This document shows positions 1-6,789 of a stretch of 64,000 bases of DNA, piece after piece. Source of the DNA: Verrucomicrobiaceae bacterium E54 (GTDB lineage Bacteria; Verrucomicrobiota; Verrucomicrobiia; Verrucomicrobiales; Akkermansiaceae). Each line of letters starts with the position of its first letter. The first letter of the stretch is position 1. The notes beneath the pieces are model-generated. The model saw only the letters and a list, made by a program, of their open reading frames with translations. It was not told the origin of the DNA and did not search any database. Both the position numbers and the translations under genes were made by a program. Location of the stretch: positions 215,769 to 279,768 of the forward strand of contig JAKZES010000001.1 of assembly GCA_022548915.1 (NCBI GenBank). The letters run 5' to 3'.

Positions 1-519
1 GAGCAGGTCGACGGGAGGAACGCGTCGAAGGTGATCGCCTTGGCGAAGGGGGCGGCGCAGGCGGCCTTCGAGAGCCTTTCCGGCGAACTCGGCAAGGCGA
101 TTGCCGAGGGGGGGACGACCCGCGCGATCCCGGTTTGCTCGTCGAAGGCGGGTTCGCTCACCGCCCGGATCGCCGAAGAGCAGGGAGTGGAGATGAAGCG
201 GTTGAGTGATCGACCGCGGAATCCCGGTCAACGGGCCACGGGTGAGGATCTCGCCGCACTCGAGTCGATGCGGGCGGATCCGAAGCCCCAGGTTGCCTGG
301 AGTGACGACGGCAGTGCCGTGGTGCGCCTGCCCATCGTGATCAACAACGCGCTTTGCCTGAAGTGTCACGGTGGTGCCAACGACGTCGACGCGGAGACCC
401 GGGAGGCACTTGCCACGCTTTACCCGGAAGACGAGGCCACCGGTTACTCAATGGACGACTTGCGCGGCATTTGGCGGATCGAGGTGCCGCCGACTCTTCA
501 GTCCGCCGAGGTGGAGTAG
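1..519 (+). CDS. DUF3365 (Tll0287-like) c-type haem protein, 5' partial
   Basis: The frame is open from base 1, so the true start lies before the window; a GTG at 31 is only an internal candidate. The visible 170 or so residues match the DUF3365/Tll0287-like sensor family: an early helical segment, a VCSSKAG block, the sequence RNPGQRAT, and near the C-terminus a single haem c attachment motif CLKCHG (CxxCH) followed by the family's typical YPEDEATGYSMDDLRG ending. In known members a covalently bound haem in a periplasmic, PAS-like fold acts as a redox or ligand sensor. No kinase or other output domain follows, because the gene stops at 519, so this is a stand-alone soluble haem domain. A strong hairpin lies just downstream. 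Family assignment is firm; the physiological role is not known. Confidence 0.85.
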   Translation, partial: EQVDGRNASKVIALAKGAAQAAFESLSGELGKAIAEGGTTRAIPVCSSKAGSLTARIAEEQGVEMKRLSDRPRNPGQRATGEDLAALESMRADPKPQVAWSDDGSAVVRLPIVINNALCLKCHGGANDVDAETREALATLYPEDEATGYSMDDLRGIWRIEVPPTLQSAEVE

Positions 520-564
520 GTGGGGTTTGGGCGCTTCGGAGGGGCAGCCCTCGAAAGGCTCCGG

Positions 565-592
565 CTCCCCGCGAGTGAAAATTCGCGGGGAG
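565..592. terminator. bidirectional terminator hairpin between convergent genes
   Basis: A perfect 10-bp stem (CTCCCCGCGA at 565-574 pairing with TCGCGGGGAG at 583-592) with an 8-base loop sits between the end of the DUF3365 gene (519) and the end of the DUF2202 gene (608), which run towards each other. There is no U-tract on either side, so it may work as a 3'-end stabiliser rather than as a classical intrinsic terminator. Confidence 0.6.
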
Positions 593-607
593 TGGACTGG
601 CTGGGTT

Positions 608-1342
608 TCAGCGGTTGGGGCCTCCGCCACCCTGACGACCCCGGCCATTTCCCTGGCCTTGACCCTTGCAACTGCGTGGTCCGCCCGGGCCCTTGCCGGC
701 ACCGGGTCCGCGACCCCATTTTCCGCGGTCCGCTCGATTATTGTCGGGCCCGCACTTGCCGCAGTCACCACCGCAGGCGCCCCGCTGCATTTCCCCGTCG
801 ACGATGGCCTTGAAGTCCGCGGCCGGAAGGGCCTCGGCTTCGTACTTGCCCCCGCGGCCGGTCAGGTTGCGGTGAAAGGCGCGCAGGTGGTTGTTGGAGG
901 CGGCCTCAAGGTTCGCGAGCGCCTCCTTGTGCTGTGGAAAGTCCTTCTGGGCCGCCCTCAGGTCGGCGATGTCGTGGTCCTCGAGGCGGACTCCCACCCG
1001 GCAGGCGTCGACTTCGGAACGGCGGCCTTCCTTGAGCCACTGGCGATAGGTCCGGTCGAGTCCCCTGGTGGTGAAGCGGCGGCCTTCGGGAGGCTTCGGG
1101 ATGTTGATCCCTTCGGCCTTGAGAATGTCGGCCATCACCTCCCGGTGCCGGGCTTCGGAATGCGGGATGTTCTGCAGCGGACGGATGTCCGGGTGCTTCT
1201 TCCCGAGCGCCACGTAGAGATCGTGGGCGAGGACTTCCTCCTCGTAGAGGCGCACCAGGTGGGAGTTGTCGGCGGCGGCAGCCACCGAGCCGAGTGCCAG
1301 GCAGGCAATGAGTAATGTCGTGGTTTTCATGGTGTCGGTCAT
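608..1342 (-). CDS. secreted DUF2202 ferritin-like protein with Cys/Gly-rich tail
   Basis: The 244-residue product has a signal peptide (KTTTLLIACLALGSVAAA). Residues ~30-165 form a DUF2202 domain: EEEVLAHDLY, then SEARHREVM, a second EDHDIADL, and NLEAASNNHLRAFH. These Glu/His motifs are the spacing expected of a four-helix ferritin-like bundle that could bind a di-metal centre. After residue ~185 there is an unusual tail, GACGGDCGKCG, followed by ~45 residues almost entirely of Gly, Arg, Pro and Lys, which is not part of the family and could be an extra metal site or a surface-binding tail. Two starts are possible: the Met at 1342 or the Met at 1330; neither has a clear ribosome binding site. 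It is convergent with the DUF3365 haem gene and may share a redox or metal role, but this is inference. Confidence 0.82.
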   Translation of the reverse strand: MTDTMKTTTLLIACLALGSVAAAADNSHLVRLYEEEVLAHDLYVALGKKHPDIRPLQNIPHSEARHREVMADILKAEGINIPKPPEGRRFTTRGLDRTYRQWLKEGRRSEVDACRVGVRLEDHDIADLRAAQKDFPQHKEALANLEAASNNHLRAFHRNLTGRGGKYEAEALPAADFKAIVDGEMQRGACGGDCGKCGPDNNRADRGKWGRGPGAGKGPGGPRSCKGQGQGNGRGRQGGGGPNR

Positions 1343-1408
1343 TCAGATCCGGGTGGTAATTAACCCGGCGAAGATGACGGCAGCATGACGACCCGGATGC
1401 AAACCGGC

Positions 1409-3052
1409 TCAATCGCCGTCCCGCGGGGCCTGGTGCCAGGCGCCTCCGAGAATGCTGCGCGCATCGTAGCCGTGGTTGGCGAGGATGCGGGCGGCGAAGT
1501 AGCTGGTCTTGCCCATCTGGCACACCGTGTAGACCGGTCGTGACTTGTCGATCTCCCCGAGGCGGTCGCGGACCGTGGGCAGGGGGATGTTGGTGGCACC
1601 GGGAACGGGAAGCTTCTCCACGGCGGCGGGCGGACGGACATCGACGATCTGCTGGCCCTCGGCCTCCCCGAGCGTCTGCACGGGAATCAGCATGCCGTCG
1701 CGCATGTTGGTGGCGGCGAAGCCGGCCGTGTTGATCACATCCTTGGCGCTGCCGAAGGGCGGCGCGTAGGCAAACTCGAGATGGACGAGGTCGTCGATGG
1801 TCATCCGGCCGCGGATCGCCGTGGCGAGCACGTCGAGCCGCTTGTCCACGCCGTCGACACCGACCGCCTCGGCGCCGAGCACGCGGCCGTCTTCGGGCGA
1901 CCACAGCAGCTTGAGGGTGATGGTCTCGGCTCCGGGGAAATAGGATGCGTGCGAGGGACCGTTGACCGTGACCGTTTCGTACGGGGTTTTGGTCATCTTG
2001 AGTCGGTTCTCGCTGGCGCCGGTGACCCCGGCCGCCAGATCGAAGACGCGGACGATGGCGGTGCCGATCGAGCCGGGATAGGGCAGGGCCTTGTCGCCGA
2101 GGAAGATGTGATCCGCGACAGTGCGCCCCTGGCGGTTGGCGGGACCACCGAGAGCGATGGCCACGTGGCCGCCGAGAATCGGATCGGCAGACTCGCAGGC
2201 GTCACCGACGGCATAGATGTCCGGGATGCTGGTGCGCTGGAATGCATCCACCGTGATGTGGCCCCGCGGCCCGAGGGCGATGCCGGCGTCCTTGGCGAGT
2301 TGGCTGTCGGGGCGGACGCCGATGGAGAGGATCACCAGTTCGGCTTCGATGCGGCGGCCGCTGTTGAGCTTCGCGGTGACGACGTCGCCCTCGCCCTCGA
2401 AGCCGTCGATGCCGTCGCCGAGGACCAGTTCGACCCCCTTTTCGCGGAGCTTCCGCTCGAGCGGGCGGGTCATTTCGGGATCGAGCTGTGGCAGCACCTG
2501 GGGCTGCAGCTCGACCAGCGAGACCTGCTTGCCGATCTCGAGGAGTTGCTCGGCCATCTCCAGCCCGATGAAACCCGCGCCGACCACGGCGACGCGGTCG
2601 GAGGTCGCGGCCAACTCGATGATGCGGTCCATGTCCTGCAGGTTGCGCAGGGTCAGGATGCGCGGATGGTCGATGCCCGGAAGCGGCGGGCGCAGCGGGC
2701 TGGCGCCCGGGGAAAGGATCAGCTGATCGTAGGGAATCGAGGATTCCGCGCCGTCCGCGACCGAGCGCAGGGCCACGGTCTTCGCGGACGGGTCGATCGC
2801 GGTGGCCTCGGTCAGGGTGAGCACCTCGAGGTTGAGGAGCTTGCGCAGCGACTCGGGTGTCTGCAGGGCGAGTTCCTCGCGGTCCTTGATCTCGCCGCCG
2901 ATGTGGTAGGGCAGGCCGCAGTTGGCGAAGGAGACGTCGGGGCCGCGTTCGATCACGGTGATGCGGGCGGATTCGCTGTGGCGCCGGGCGCGGGCGGCGG
3001 CGGAGGCGCCGCCGGCCACGCCGCCGATGATGACGATGTGTTTCGGATTCAT
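1409..3052 (-). CDS. CoA-disulfide reductase / NADH oxidase-like flavoprotein fused to rhodanese
   Basis: The 547-residue product starts with the FAD-binding Rossmann motif IVIIGGVAGGASAAA (GGVAGG), followed by the single active-site cysteine in SFANCGLPYH (Cys45), which defines the CoA-disulfide reductase/persulfide reductase branch of the pyridine nucleotide-disulfide oxidoreductases. A second nucleotide-binding motif, VAVVGAGFIGLEMAE, follows for NAD(P)H, and VGDACE is the FAD-binding C-terminal motif. Residues ~455-547 are a rhodanese domain with VCQMGKTS, giving a putative sulfur-accepting Cys511. Such CoADR-Rhd fusions reduce CoA persulfide or polysulfide in the cytoplasm. The Met at 3052 was chosen because the Rossmann motif begins five residues later; longer in-frame extensions overlap the regulator upstream. 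It lies 16 bp behind an ArsR gene and is probably its target. Confidence 0.92.
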   Translation of the reverse strand: MNPKHIVIIGGVAGGASAAARARRHSESARITVIERGPDVSFANCGLPYHIGGEIKDREELALQTPESLRKLLNLEVLTLTEATAIDPSAKTVALRSVADGAESSIPYDQLILSPGASPLRPPLPGIDHPRILTLRNLQDMDRIIELAATSDRVAVVGAGFIGLEMAEQLLEIGKQVSLVELQPQVLPQLDPEMTRPLERKLREKGVELVLGDGIDGFEGEGDVVTAKLNSGRRIEAELVILSIGVRPDSQLAKDAGIALGPRGHITVDAFQRTSIPDIYAVGDACESADPILGGHVAIALGGPANRQGRTVADHIFLGDKALPYPGSIGTAIVRVFDLAAGVTGASENRLKMTKTPYETVTVNGPSHASYFPGAETITLKLLWSPEDGRVLGAEAVGVDGVDKRLDVLATAIRGRMTIDDLVHLEFAYAPPFGSAKDVINTAGFAATNMRDGMLIPVQTLGEAEGQQIVDVRPPAAVEKLPVPGATNIPLPTVRDRLGEIDKSRPVYTVCQMGKTSYFAARILANHGYDARSILGGAWHQAPRDGD

Positions 3053-3068
3053 GAGTCGTTGGAAAAGG

Positions 3069-3374
3069 TCAGGAGTGGAGCGTCTTCGACATACTCTGGC
3101 AGAAGCGATCCAGGGCTTTCGATTCGAGGGTGTAGAAGATGTTGCTGCCCTTGGTTCGCCCCTTGATGAGGCCGACCTCGACGAGTTCCCTGAGGTGCCG
3201 GGAGCAGGCGGGCTGGGAGAGCGGGAGTTCGTTGACGATGGCCATGGCCGCGCTTTCCCCCTGTTGCCCGAGAAAGCGCAGGATCGCCACCCGTGCCGGA
3301 TGGGACAGCGCCCGGGCAAAGGCGGAAAGCCGAACCAGCTGCGGATCAAAGTCCTCGAGTTTCGGCCGCGGCAT
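3069..3374 (-). CDS. ArsR/SmtB family transcriptional repressor
   Basis: The 101-residue product is a typical single-domain winged-helix ArsR protein: FARALSHPARVAILRFLG at the N-terminus, the recognition helix region LSQPACSRHLRELVEVGLI, and the wing KGRTKGSNIFYTL. It has two cysteines, Cys57 in the recognition helix and Cys92 near the C-terminus; the metal-site CxC of arsenic sensors is absent. Because the downstream gene is a persulfide/CoA-disulfide reductase with a rhodanese, a thiol- or persulfide-sensing role (as in SqrR/BigR-type ArsR proteins) is a reasonable inference, although the cysteine positions are not the same as in those proteins. No ribosome binding site precedes the start; the mRNA may be leaderless. 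Confidence 0.88.
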   Translation of the reverse strand: MPRPKLEDFDPQLVRLSAFARALSHPARVAILRFLGQQGESAAMAIVNELPLSQPACSRHLRELVEVGLIKGRTKGSNIFYTLESKALDRFCQSMSKTLHS

Positions 3375-3396
3375 ATTTGATATTTGAGATATGAAC
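3373..3396 (-). promoter_or_regulatory. candidate ArsR operator overlapping the arsR start codon
   Basis: An AT-rich island in otherwise GC-rich DNA contains a tandem 7-bp repeat TATTTGA TATTTGA (3374-3387) followed by GATAT, giving also an imperfect ATAT...ATAT dyad. It covers the start codon of the ArsR gene, a usual place for autoregulation. The role is inferred from position and composition only. Confidence 0.35.
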
Positions 3397-3673
3397 TATC
3401 GGAATACAAGTGCGTTTTTGGTGGCGAGGATTTGCGGGGAGGGTGGTTGATTCGGTGTGGGGCCCGGCTGCCTCGGCTTCAGTCATCGCCGGCGTTGAGG
3501 GTTCCCCGATTCCGTCACCACGATGCGCGGGGAGTCCGGGTTCTTCCCAAGAGACCCCAGATCGGGTTGGAGAGGGCCCGAAAATCTTTCAAAAGACGAG
3601 AGCTTCCGGGTACACCGTGCGTAGGCTCCCCGTCGCGGATCTCTCCGCGGTTCAGAAGACCGGATTCAAGCAA

Positions 3674-5341
3674 ATGAAGATTCTCCAAGTTGCAATTCGA
3701 GCGGTGCTGGCATCGCAGGTAATGGCTCTCGCCCTGGTCGATGCGTGGGGTGAGACGCCGAAGGCCGATGTCGTCGTCTATGGTGATGCCTCGGGTGGCG
3801 TGGTCGCCGCCGTGCAGGCCGCCCGCATGGGCAAGTCGGCGATCCTGGTTTCCCAGTATGGTCATCTCGGCGGGCTGACCAGCAGCGGGCTCGGCTGGAG
3901 CGACATCGGTAACGACAAGATCCTGGGCGGCCTCTCCCGCGAGTTCTACCACCAACTCTACCTCCACTACCAGAAGCCGGAGGCCTGGGTGCAGCAGAAG
4001 CGGGAGGAGTTCGGAAACAAGGGCCAGGGCGTGCCCGGCCTCAACGAAAAGACCGAGCTCGCCTCGGTCTTCGAGCCGAAGGTGGCCGAGGCGGTCTTCG
4101 ACGCCATGGTCAAGGAGGCGGGCGTCCGGGTCGTCAAGGGTCGCCTCGATCTCGAAAAGGGAGTGATGAAGGACGGCACGACGATCACCGGCATCCGGCT
4201 CGAGGACGGGACGGTGATCGAGGGCAAGGTCTTCATCGACGCCTCCTACGAAGGCGACCTGATGCCGCTGGCCGGGGTGTCCTTCGTCACCGGCCGCGAG
4301 TCGAACTCCGAGTTCGACGAGCAGGGCAACGGAAATACCGGTGTTGCGAAGAAGAATCAACTGCCCAACGGCATCGATCCGTATGTCGTCGCCGGTGACG
4401 CGTCCAGCGGTCTGCTGCCCGGCGTGAACCCCGACCTCGGGGGTGAGAAGGGCGAGGGCGACCACCGGCTGCAGGCCTACTGCTACCGGATGGTGCTGAC
4501 CGATGTGCCGGAGAACCGCATCATGATCGAGAAGCCGGACGGCTACGACGAGGCCGACTACGAGATTCTTTTCCGGGCGATGGAGGCGGGCCAGAAGGGC
4601 GGGTTCTTCAAGCTCTCGCCGATGCCGAACCGCAAGACCGACAGCAACAACAACGGCGGCATTTCGACCGACTACATCGGGATGAACTACGGGCCCGACT
4701 GGGATTGGTCGACGCTCGACCATGAGGAGCGGGAGAAGCTCGCGGCGAAGCATCGCGACTGGCAGCTCGGGCTGGTCTGGTCCGTCCAGAACCACCCCCG
4801 GGTGCCCGAGCCGATCCGCAAGGCCTACGCGCCGTGGGGGCTGCCGAAGGATGAGTTCACCGACAACGGCCACTGGCCCTACAATCTCTACGTCCGCGAG
4901 GCGCGGCGCATGCGCTCGGACTTCGTGATGACCGAGAACCACTGCAAGCGGACGCTGCCGGTGGAGGATCCCGTCGGGATGGGTGCCTACACGCTCGACT
5001 CGCACAACACCCAGCGGGTGGTGCACAACGGCATGGTCAAGAACGAGGGGGACATCCAGTCCTACCTCGGCGGAAAAGCCTACGGCATCTCCTACCGGTC
5101 CCTCGTGCCGAAGGCGGAGGAATGCACCAACCTGCTGGTGCCGTGGGCGCTCTCCGCGACCCACATCGCCTTCGGCTCGATCCGGATGGAGCCGGTGTTC
5201 ATGATTCTCTCTCAGAGCGCCGCCACCGCGGCCTGCATGGCCATCGATGCGGAGATCCCCGTGCAGGACGTCCCCTACGACAAGCTCCGCGCCCGGCTCG
5301 TCGCAGACGGTCAGGCGCTGGGTGTGCTGCCGATGGAGTGA
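3674..5341 (+). CDS. secreted FAD-dependent oxidoreductase (FAD_oxidored, PF12831 type)
   Basis: The 555-residue product begins with a signal peptide (KILQVAIRAVLASQVMALALVDA) and then an FAD dinucleotide-binding region, ADVVVYGDASGGVVAAVQAAR, followed by GHLGGLTSSGLG, the HLGG[ML]T motif of the FAD_oxidored family common in Planctomycetes and Verrucomicrobia. Later hallmarks are VFIDASYEGDLMPLAGVSF and the C-terminal RMEPVFMILSQSAATAACMAID. The glycine-rich loop has GDASGG in place of the strict GxGxxG. Members are exported and of unknown substrate, often near carbohydrate-degradation genes. The ATG at 3674 was chosen for the signal peptide; the frame is open upstream to 3410 but encodes nothing recognisable. 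The 300 bp between this gene and the divergent ArsR gene must hold its promoter; I could not pick a convincing one. Confidence 0.85.
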   Translation: MKILQVAIRAVLASQVMALALVDAWGETPKADVVVYGDASGGVVAAVQAARMGKSAILVSQYGHLGGLTSSGLGWSDIGNDKILGGLSREFYHQLYLHYQKPEAWVQQKREEFGNKGQGVPGLNEKTELASVFEPKVAEAVFDAMVKEAGVRVVKGRLDLEKGVMKDGTTITGIRLEDGTVIEGKVFIDASYEGDLMPLAGVSFVTGRESNSEFDEQGNGNTGVAKKNQLPNGIDPYVVAGDASSGLLPGVNPDLGGEKGEGDHRLQAYCYRMVLTDVPENRIMIEKPDGYDEADYEILFRAMEAGQKGGFFKLSPMPNRKTDSNNNGGISTDYIGMNYGPDWDWSTLDHEEREKLAAKHRDWQLGLVWSVQNHPRVPEPIRKAYAPWGLPKDEFTDNGHWPYNLYVREARRMRSDFVMTENHCKRTLPVEDPVGMGAYTLDSHNTQRVVHNGMVKNEGDIQSYLGGKAYGISYRSLVPKAEECTNLLVPWALSATHIAFGSIRMEPVFMILSQSAATAACMAIDAEIPVQDVPYDKLRARLVADGQALGVLPME

Positions 5342-5347
5342 GGCCGA

Positions 5348-5372
5348 GCGGGGGGTGCCCCCGCGCGCTTTT
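5348..5372 (+). terminator. intrinsic terminator after FAD oxidoreductase
   Basis: A 7-bp GC stem (GCGGGGG at 5348-5354, CCCCCGC at 5358-5364) with a 3-base loop is followed by GCGCTTTT. It starts 7 bp after the stop codon. From here to 5606 I see no other gene or signal. Confidence 0.65.
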
Positions 5373-5606
5373 CTCCGGCATGGCATCGGATGGACCGCGG
5401 TCCATCAGTTCGAACTGCAGGGATGTTCCGGCGCCCCCGGCGAGAGACAGCTCCTCCCCCTCATCTGGCCAGGTCAGCCAACTGCTTCGCCAACCCTTCG
5501 AGGCTCTCCGGCCAGGTTTCGAAAGTGACGGACTTCGGGTCAAGAAAACGGCCCGCTCCCGGAAGGGAAGCGACCCGTGAAAAGGGGAGCAAAATCGGGA
5601 ACGGTC

Positions 5607-6290
5607 TCAGCGACGGCGGCGCAGCAGGAAGAGCAGGCCGATGCCGCCGAGAAGCGCGGAGGTGGGCTCGGGAATCACAACGGGACTTCCGTTCACATCA
5701 ATTTCTTTCAGGGTGCTCCAGCCATTCTCCACCGTAGTAAAGGTAATCCGGATGGCCGCGACATTCGTCGCAAAGGAGGACAATGTGTCATCCGCCACAC
5801 GAGCCCTGCCATAGAAAGGGCTTGCGCCGATCACAGAACTGCCACCGGACAAAGCCGTGATGAACGTGGTGGGTGCTGATACGGTGGCATACTGCACATT
5901 GAAGCTGGTGATCTCGTCACGTCCACCATTCGAATGACCGAAGAAGATATCGATGCTATTGAGGGTGTATCCGAGAGTGTTGGTTGAGAGATCCAGAGTG
6001 TAGGTTGCGCTGCTGCCACTATTGATCCTGGGCGCACTAGGGTCTGTTGATAGGCCGAGACCATCGCGAACTCTTGATTCCGGCTGAGCGCCACTTACGG
6101 TGTCAAGTGTTCCCGTGTAGGTTCCGAAGGCAGTTTGCAACAGGTCGGTGCTGGAAGCCACTGCGTAGCCAGTTCCTCCCTGAACGGTCGTTGTGACAAC
6201 AACGGCGGCATGGACAGACCCTGCGAGCAGGGTGGATGCGAGGATCGCGGATACTGTTTTTCTCAAGGAGGGATAGGAGTTGCTCTTCAT
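5607..6290 (-). CDS. PEP-CTERM sorted surface protein
   Basis: The 227-residue product has a signal peptide (TVSAILASTLLAGSVHA) and a C-terminal PEP-CTERM sorting tag: VIPEPTSALLGG, a short hydrophobic stretch and the basic end LLRRRR. The middle is Ser/Thr/Gly-rich beta sequence with no catalytic motif (TYTLDLSTNTLGYTLNSIDIFFG, ENGWSTLKEIDVNG), similar in flavour to the many discoidin- or LamG-like PEP-CTERM proteins of Verrucomicrobia. In the PEP-CTERM/exosortase system the tag is recognised by an exosortase in the inner membrane and the protein is delivered to the envelope or exopolysaccharide; no exosortase is in this window. Base composition is a little more AT-rich than the neighbours. 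The gene has no obvious operon partner. Confidence 0.85.
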   Translation of the reverse strand: MKSNSYPSLRKTVSAILASTLLAGSVHAAVVVTTTVQGGTGYAVASSTDLLQTAFGTYTGTLDTVSGAQPESRVRDGLGLSTDPSAPRINSGSSATYTLDLSTNTLGYTLNSIDIFFGHSNGGRDEITSFNVQYATVSAPTTFITALSGGSSVIGASPFYGRARVADDTLSSFATNVAAIRITFTTVENGWSTLKEIDVNGSPVVIPEPTSALLGGIGLLFLLRRRR

Positions 6291-6515
6291 CTTGGTCTAG
6301 GAAGAATTTGTGATCTCGTTCAGACTGCGAGAGGCTTACAATACGCTGGCGCAGGGACGGAAGAAAAAGGTGTATCACCAACCGATCCGCTTTTCCCGAG
6401 GTTGGTTTCGTGTCGATTCCGGCCCGATGTTTCCTTTGATTTGCCAACATTCATCCGGGTCGCCCCGCGATCGGTAACCAGAGCCTCTGGCCTTCGCTGG
6501 TCCCAGCATATCGCA

Positions 6516-6654
6516 GCCCACGACTGGACCGGTTCCGCAGTGAGATTCTCCCCTTGCCTTGCTCATTCGGCTCGTTGCGGATGGGCATGCGTCGGGGATC
6601 GAAGTGGTATGAAGGCCGTCAAAGCCTCGCGCGTGAGTCCCTGACTTCGGCCGC
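6516..6654 (+). repeat. decayed regulator 3' end plus linker, copy A of a direct repeat
   Basis: CACGACTGGACCGGTTCCG (6516 on) differs at two of 19 bases from the 3' end of the intact regulator gene (10471 on), and the following ~130 bp, including GCGGATGGGCA, TCGGGGA, GAAGTG, GCCGTC, GCCTCGCG and GTCCC in the same order, align with 9130-9262. The rest of 6291-6789 holds only this repeat, the inverted fragment that follows, and ~225 bp (6291-6515) where I see nothing. Confidence 0.6.
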
Positions 6655-6752
6655 TACTCCGCCACCGGTTCGGAAGCGGAACGGATTCGGACCGATTTCA
6701 TGCTCTTCAACCTCTGGAAAATAGGAGCGGTTGGTAGATGGAAAATCGATTG
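6655..6752 (-). pseudogene. inverted 5' fragment of a GntR/LacI-type regulator gene
   Basis: On the reverse strand this stretch reads HLPTAPIFQRLKSMKSVRIRS... and then stops after PVAE. It matches the upstream region and first ~15 codons of the intact regulator at 9375-9470 (HLPTAPDFQRLKS, then MKPLRIRSACEQVAE) at DNA level, including the conserved non-coding part CCAACCGCTCC and CCAGAGGTT-AAGAGC before the ATG. It is a truncated copy pointing away from the Ig-like gene, with a stop codon immediately after the match. It now forms the 5' leader region of the gene at 6790. Confidence 0.75.
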
Positions 6753-6789
6753 CGTCCGACCTTCCCTTCGAAGAGAAGCATGGTCCGAA

